NCBI GenBank assembly: GCA_013397115.1
Contig: VWZW01006244.1
Coordinates: 1,362,970 to 1,426,969, forward strand
DNA from: Edolisoma coerulescens
Taxonomy: Eukaryota; Chordata; Aves; Passeriformes; Campephagidae
Length of the DNA stretch: 64,000 nucleotides
Direction of reading: 5' to 3'
Shown here: piece after piece, positions 59,695-64,000 of the stretch
How positions within the stretch are numbered: position 1 is the first letter of the stretch
How the letters are laid out: each line of letters begins with the position of its first letter
Position numbers and translations under genes: made by a program
Notes under the pieces: model-generated
Databases searched by the model: none
Seen by the model: the letters and a program-made list of their open reading frames with translations, nothing else
Told to the model about the DNA's origin: nothing

Positions 59695-59870
59695 AGATGA
59701 TAAAATCAACAGTTTGTGTTGGAAAGGACCTTAGAGGTCATCTTGTTCCATTCCCTGCTGTGGCAAGTGACAACTTCCACTATCCCAGGCTGCTCCAAGC
59801 CCTGTCCAACCTGCCCTTGGACACTTCCAGGGATCCAGGGGTATCCACAACCTCTGTTCCAGATGGAGAT
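59695..59870 (-). mobile_element. CR1 LINE 3' fragment
   Basis: Reverse-orientation CR1: 'tgtgttggaaaggaccttag', 'aggtcatcttgttccattcc', 'aagccctgtccaacctgccc' and 'tggacacttccagggatcca'. Confidence 0.92.
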
Positions 59871-61189
59871 GATGTTTGAATTGCGTTCATCTTGGAAGGC
59901 TTTGCACCCTCAACCTACAGCCTTGTAAAGACAGAGGTTGGGAACATCTTTCCTTTGGCCCAGATTTTCCCAGGAGCTTTTCCAAACAACTGAATTAGAA
60001 GTCAATGTTAGTAATATTCCCATTCTTCCTCTTATAATTTGATTTATGAGGAAGACAAAGGATTTAGTGCACTGGAGAGACTTTAGGCCTCCTTTTGACA
60101 AGTCAGTTGTCATGCCTCAGTTTCCCCCATGTAAATAAAATGTGTGTCATTCCTGGTTTTCTAATATCCATGATTTTAAGGGCCTTTGCTTTATGGTCCT
60201 TAGCAGCTTTGCCTGGTGTGCCAGAAGTGTTCCAGGCCCTCAGCACTCCACACTTCCTGGTGACAAATACATCGTGGACAAGAGCACTAAAATTCCAGCA
60301 GTTTAGCTGACTCCTGTGTCCTGTCCCATCATTTCAGATTTCAGGAATTATTGCTCTGCTGTTTAACGCTTTTATAATAATCCCATTCCACCAGGTGCCA
60401 CAGGCTCCCAGCCAGAGATTCCCAGTGGAAGAAAAGAGACAGTTTGACCAGAACAAAGTCAAACCCAGCACTCAGCCCAAAATCGAGTCATATCTATTTT
60501 GAGAATTCGATTTCTAGTTTTAATTAAGGAAATCTTCAGCTGGTCAAAGAGCCCTGTGGCTTTGCAGCAAGTACAGGAGGTTCTTGGTGCAGGGGCTGGA
60601 GATCTGACCCCTCCTCCGTGGCGCTGTGGTGGGACGGGGATGCTTTCAGGGAGAAGTCATCCACACATCCCGAGGGAGCTGGGGTTTGTGGGCTGGCTCT
60701 GACCACCAGTGGTTGACTGGGAGGGGGAGAAGGGTTTCTGGGATGGTGTCATGAAGGGAGGTGGGACGGTGTCACCAAGGGAGGTTGACAAGCCCTTTGT
60801 GACATGAATGGGGAGGGCAAAGCGATTTGTCACAGCTTTGGGACAAGGGAGAGTTGAGAGGGATCCTTTGTGCGGTTAAACGCCAGCCGGGCTGGTATTG
60901 CAGCCGGGAGGTTATTCCACTCGGGAGGGAACCCATCGGCCTTAGGAATGTCCTGTGACAGAGCCCACGAGCCGTCTGCTGCTCCTGGGAATGGCCCTGC
61001 CGGTCCTGACTGCAGCTTGCTGCTGGGTTTGGAAACGCTCTCACTCATTCCCGCGGGATGCAGGGGGTACAATCCCTGGATCCCGGTCACCCCTGCAGAG
61101 GGACAGAGGTCGGGACTGTGCTGTGGCACTGCCGTGTGGGGACAGTCTGGGGACAAGCAGCACACGGAGCCAAAGGCTGAGGACTGATG
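59871..61189. other. Intergenic flank, fifth part
   Basis: No gene recognised. The last 350 bases (60840-61189) are fairly GC-rich. A 23-bp tandem duplication lies at 60740-60785. Confidence 0.65.
60740..60785. repeat. 23-bp tandem duplication
   Basis: Two adjacent copies of a unit beginning GGGAYGGTGTCA and ending AAGGGAGGT, differing at three positions. Confidence 0.85.
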
Positions 61190-61510
61190 AGAGGGAAAGA
61201 GCCCATGGAAGCAGCGCTGGAGAGGGGAGGCTGAGGATTTTTTGGGAAAGAGATAACCCATGGAAGCAGCACTGAAAAGGGGAAGTTGAAGATTTTTCGG
61301 GAGGGAAATAACCCATGGAAGCAGGGCTGGAGAGGGGAGGCTGAGGATTTTTTGGGAGGGAAAGAGCCCCTGGAAGCAGCGCTGGAGAGAGGAGGCTGAG
61401 GATTTTTTGGGAGGGAAATAACCCATGGAAGCAGGGCTGGAGAGAGGAGGCTGAGGATTTTTTGGGAGGGAGATAACCCATGCAAGCAGCACTGGAAAGG
61501 GGAAGCTGCA
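61190..61510. repeat. 55-bp minisatellite, about 5.8 copies
   Basis: The CCCATGGAAGCAG anchor recurs at 61202, 61257, 61312, 61367, 61422 and 61477, exactly 55 bases apart. Each unit continues with 'ctggagaggggaggctgag' and 'gattttttgggagggaaata'. Units differ by scattered substitutions and no indels. Because 55 is one more than a multiple of three, a peptide-like repeat passes through all three minus-strand frames, giving minus-strand open frames of 266, 200 and 160 codons that share the same repeated text. These are best explained by the repeat and not by a gene. Confidence 0.95.
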
Positions 61511-63557
61511 GAGCTGTGGCAGCGCTGCCGTGCCTCTGCCAGATGTGGCTGGGATGGACGCAGGGGCATCCAGCTGTTGCTGTGCTCGGGAATGCTCCCT
61601 CCAGCTGTTCCTCCTCACCGGCACGGACAAACCCAGCCCTCACCCTCCAGAGGGATCAATATTCCCTGCCTCCAACCCCCGCTCCTCAGGGCCCCTGGAC
61701 CAGGGTGGCAATGGGGAAATTAGCTGGGTGGATGTTTTGTTTAATGATGAGGATATATTTGTATAATGACATGTTCAGGTCTCAAATAATGAGCTCAGAT
61801 TCCCCCCNNNNNNNNNNNNNNNNNNNNNNNNNNNNNNNNNNNNNCCAGGGAATGCTGGCAGGTTTGGCTCTGTGCAGCATACCACAAAAATCTCACTCCT
61901 CCAGAAGAGGGCTAATACACGGAGGAGCTTTCTACCAGGCTGATGTATCCCACATGCTTTCTATCTCAGCTTGGATTTCTTCAGGCCAGACAAAAGGATC
62001 AAAGACAGGGAGGGGCAGGGCTGGGGGGAGTTTTAATCCTTGCAGACGTGGAGAGCAGGGCAGCGCAGCAGGGCTAGAAAGGCTCAGACGTAGCCAAATT
62101 TAAGAGCTGGTATTTATGAGCTGTGCCTAGAAATTGCCTCCGAGGATCGCAGAGCAGCTGGTGTCCCTTTCAGCTGACATTTGCTCGGCTGGAACACAGC
62201 ACAGGCATGAGCGGGGAAGACGAATCACGGACGGAATTGGTGGATGCAGGAGCAGGAAATCAGTGTTGTGTGGTCCAGGCTGCCTTTTTATGGGTTTATG
62301 TCGTGTTGTCTGCACGGAGTTAAGGCAAGTATGAATCCCAAGGCTGAAATGCTGCTGGGATGGCAGTAAATATAAATGTCTTAAGCTAAATCAGCCTTCA
62401 AGGGACAGCAGAGAGGCTCTGCTAAAGGTGCCCACCTTCCACCAGGTGAATATCTGAGATTCTGCTGCTCTCCAGCTCGGAGGGTGTCCTGCAGTCCCAC
62501 CCTCCACTCGGATAAATGTCCTGGGAAGGAACAGCAGCGGAATTCCAGCAATAGAAAGGAGGGTGTCTGTAGGAGGAGCTACCCAAGAGTAGTAATTTAA
62601 AATATATTCCAACTCGCAAATATTTGAAGGATTTTTCCAAACATAACTCACAAGGTTTTCTGTGCTTATTAAACGCTTGTTAAGGAGCTGCACCGTGCCT
62701 CGTCTCTGAGTTTTGACTGGGAATCATTAACACCCACTCAGTAACATTTCACATTCCAGGCTCTGGATTTTAAGGCAGTTTAATGCATTCAGGAGACTCC
62801 AGGAAAGAAGAGAAGCTGGTGACAAATGACCATCGCCCTGGTGACACACATGCCCGTCTCCCATAACTGTCCCTCAGTGAGGAAATTCTTTTTCCTGGCC
62901 TCTCAGAAAACCAAAAAACCAGGTTTTGTGCTGAGGTGCCATGTGAGGGTGAAGGATTCAGCAATGCCCTGTTGTCCCCAGGCGAGCAATGAGGTGACAT
63001 GGCCAACAGGGGTTGGGAAAAGACCCTATTACCTTTAGATGTCGTGGGTTAGGAACGTCCCTGCTGCCCACAGATGGCCAGTAGCTCTTAGGCTGGGGTC
63101 TGTGTCTTTGAATACCTCTATGTAACACAGGATTTTATCCCATGGATGCACTGGATCACCTCCATGTTGGGATATTTTTCCTGCGTCAATATAGGCACCC
63201 CCATCTCCAAAACTGCCACCAAACATCACAATAGATGTCCCAAAGGTGGGAAACCTGGGACACGGCATGGCCAGCCTTCAGTGGGGTCTTGTCCTGCCTG
63301 GACAGCACTGGAGGACACCCAGCGGATTCCATGGGGGTGTGTGGTGGCCTTTGGGCTCAGGATCTCTTCATTCCCTGGCCCTGAGAGGGATGATCCCTTT
63401 CAATGCCAAAGGGCCACATTCCCCCTGCTGGGACACCCTGGATCCAGACGGGATAAGAAATGGCAGCAGACGTGTGGAAAAGTCCTGCAGGTCTCCTGAG
63501 CTTTGGGCTGCCTCCTCCTTCCCCATCCCTTCACACAACAGGCACCTCTCTGCCCCC
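61511..63557. other. Intergenic flank, sixth part
   Basis: No gene recognised. Contains a 37-base N gap. The sequence is mixed GC with no transposon that I can name. Confidence 0.6.
61808..61844. other. Assembly gap (37 N)
   Basis: Thirty-seven undetermined bases immediately after a run of six C. Confidence 0.99.
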
Positions 63558-63697
63558 TATATTTGTGTTTATATTCATATTTATATTTACATTTACGTTT
63601 ACATTTACATTTATATTTATATTTATATCTATATTTACATTTATATTTATATCTATATTTACATTTACATTTATATTTGTATTTATGTTTCATTTGT
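63558..63697. repeat. Hexamer repeat (TTTAYA)n, about 23 units
   Basis: Imperfect 6-base periodicity alternating TTTATA and TTTACA, with occasional TTTGTA, TTCATA, CTATAT and TTTACG variants. In translation it produces alternating Tyr-Ile or Phe-Ile runs, which are artefacts. Not a telomere-type motif. Confidence 0.9.
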
Positions 63698-63786
63698 GCC
63701 ACTTTTGCTGAGGACGCAAGGTTCTCTGGACCCCAAATCAGACTCACCAAGTCCAAGACGACAAAGCCAGGCTTATGTTGACAGCC

Positions 63787-63828
63787 GGGAAAGAGGGAAA
63801 GAGGGAAAGAGGGAAAGAGGGAAAGAGG
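63787..63828. repeat. (GGGAAAGA)5 octamer repeat
   Basis: Five perfect 8-base units plus GG, purine-only on the + strand. Confidence 0.95.
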
Positions 63829-64000
63829 TCCTGCTCCGCCTCCTCCCCATCAGCCCAGCCCAGGTTTTACTGCTCCTTGTCGCTTTATTTTCCTTGCAGG
63901 AAGAGCTGGAGCGCTCCACGCACATTTTTGTTCCCTCTGCCCCTGCCTGGGTTGGCAGGAGGGGTTGCTAAGCACTCATTGTGAGTGTTTGTACACACTC

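Noticed and set aside
60830..61643. Minus-strand open frames of 266, 200 and 160 codons, Ser/Pro/Leu-rich and repetitive
   Set aside because: They overlap one another in different frames and are produced by the 55-bp minisatellite; no start context, splice structure or known motif supports a protein.
63246..63971. 241-codon plus-strand open frame with long Tyr-Ile runs
   Set aside because: The middle is translation of the TTTAYA hexamer repeat and the rest has no recognisable domain.
1..64000. CRISPR arrays, operons, prophage, tRNA or rRNA genes
   Set aside because: The sequence is vertebrate nuclear DNA; no regular short repeats with spacers, no tRNA or rRNA signatures and no compact gene clusters were seen.

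Overview
The window is vertebrate nuclear DNA, almost certainly from a bird. At least 27 pieces of CR1-type LINE 3' ends are scattered through it, coding sequence is sparse and split by large introns, and there is no bacterial gene density. One LTR-like block in intron 3 resembles songbird retroviral LTRs as I remember them, which hints at a passerine or related neoavian. That refinement is tentative.

The only protein-coding gene I can support is WNT9A on the + strand, present as its last three coding exons. Exon 2 is 9458-9717. Exon 3 is 14025-15122, broken by the assembly. Exon 4 is 25323-25796 and ends in the stop codon. Together they encode 331 residues with 24 cysteines, the acylation-site loop and the C-terminal cysteine-rich domain of a secreted Wnt. 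Exon 1 (start codon and signal peptide, roughly 33 residues in relatives) is not visible and should lie upstream, so 1-9457 is read as the 3' part of intron 1.

Layout: 1-9457 intron 1; 9718-14024 intron 2; 15123-25322 intron 3, with an LTR-like block, two AT-rich candidate regulatory elements and an old MIR SINE relic; 25797 to about 29900 (possibly 32150) the long 3' UTR, with an AU-rich element, a Pumilio-type site, a 483-base gap and two good poly(A) signals. From about 32.2 kb to 64 kb I find no convincing gene. That part holds CR1 fragments, simple repeats, a 55-bp minisatellite (61190-61510), a few homeodomain-site-rich stretches that could be enhancers, and one weak terminal-exon-like segment at 52173-52249.

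The most solid unusual observation is an assembly error. An 820-base piece of intron 3, bounded by single N characters, has been placed inside WNT9A exon 3. It repeats 393 bases found again at 15383-15775 with three mismatches. Removing the piece and collapsing a 13-base overlap restores an uninterrupted exon of 263 bases. I found no evidence of a novel biological system: this is a developmental signalling gene with its introns, 3' UTR and a repeat-rich flank.
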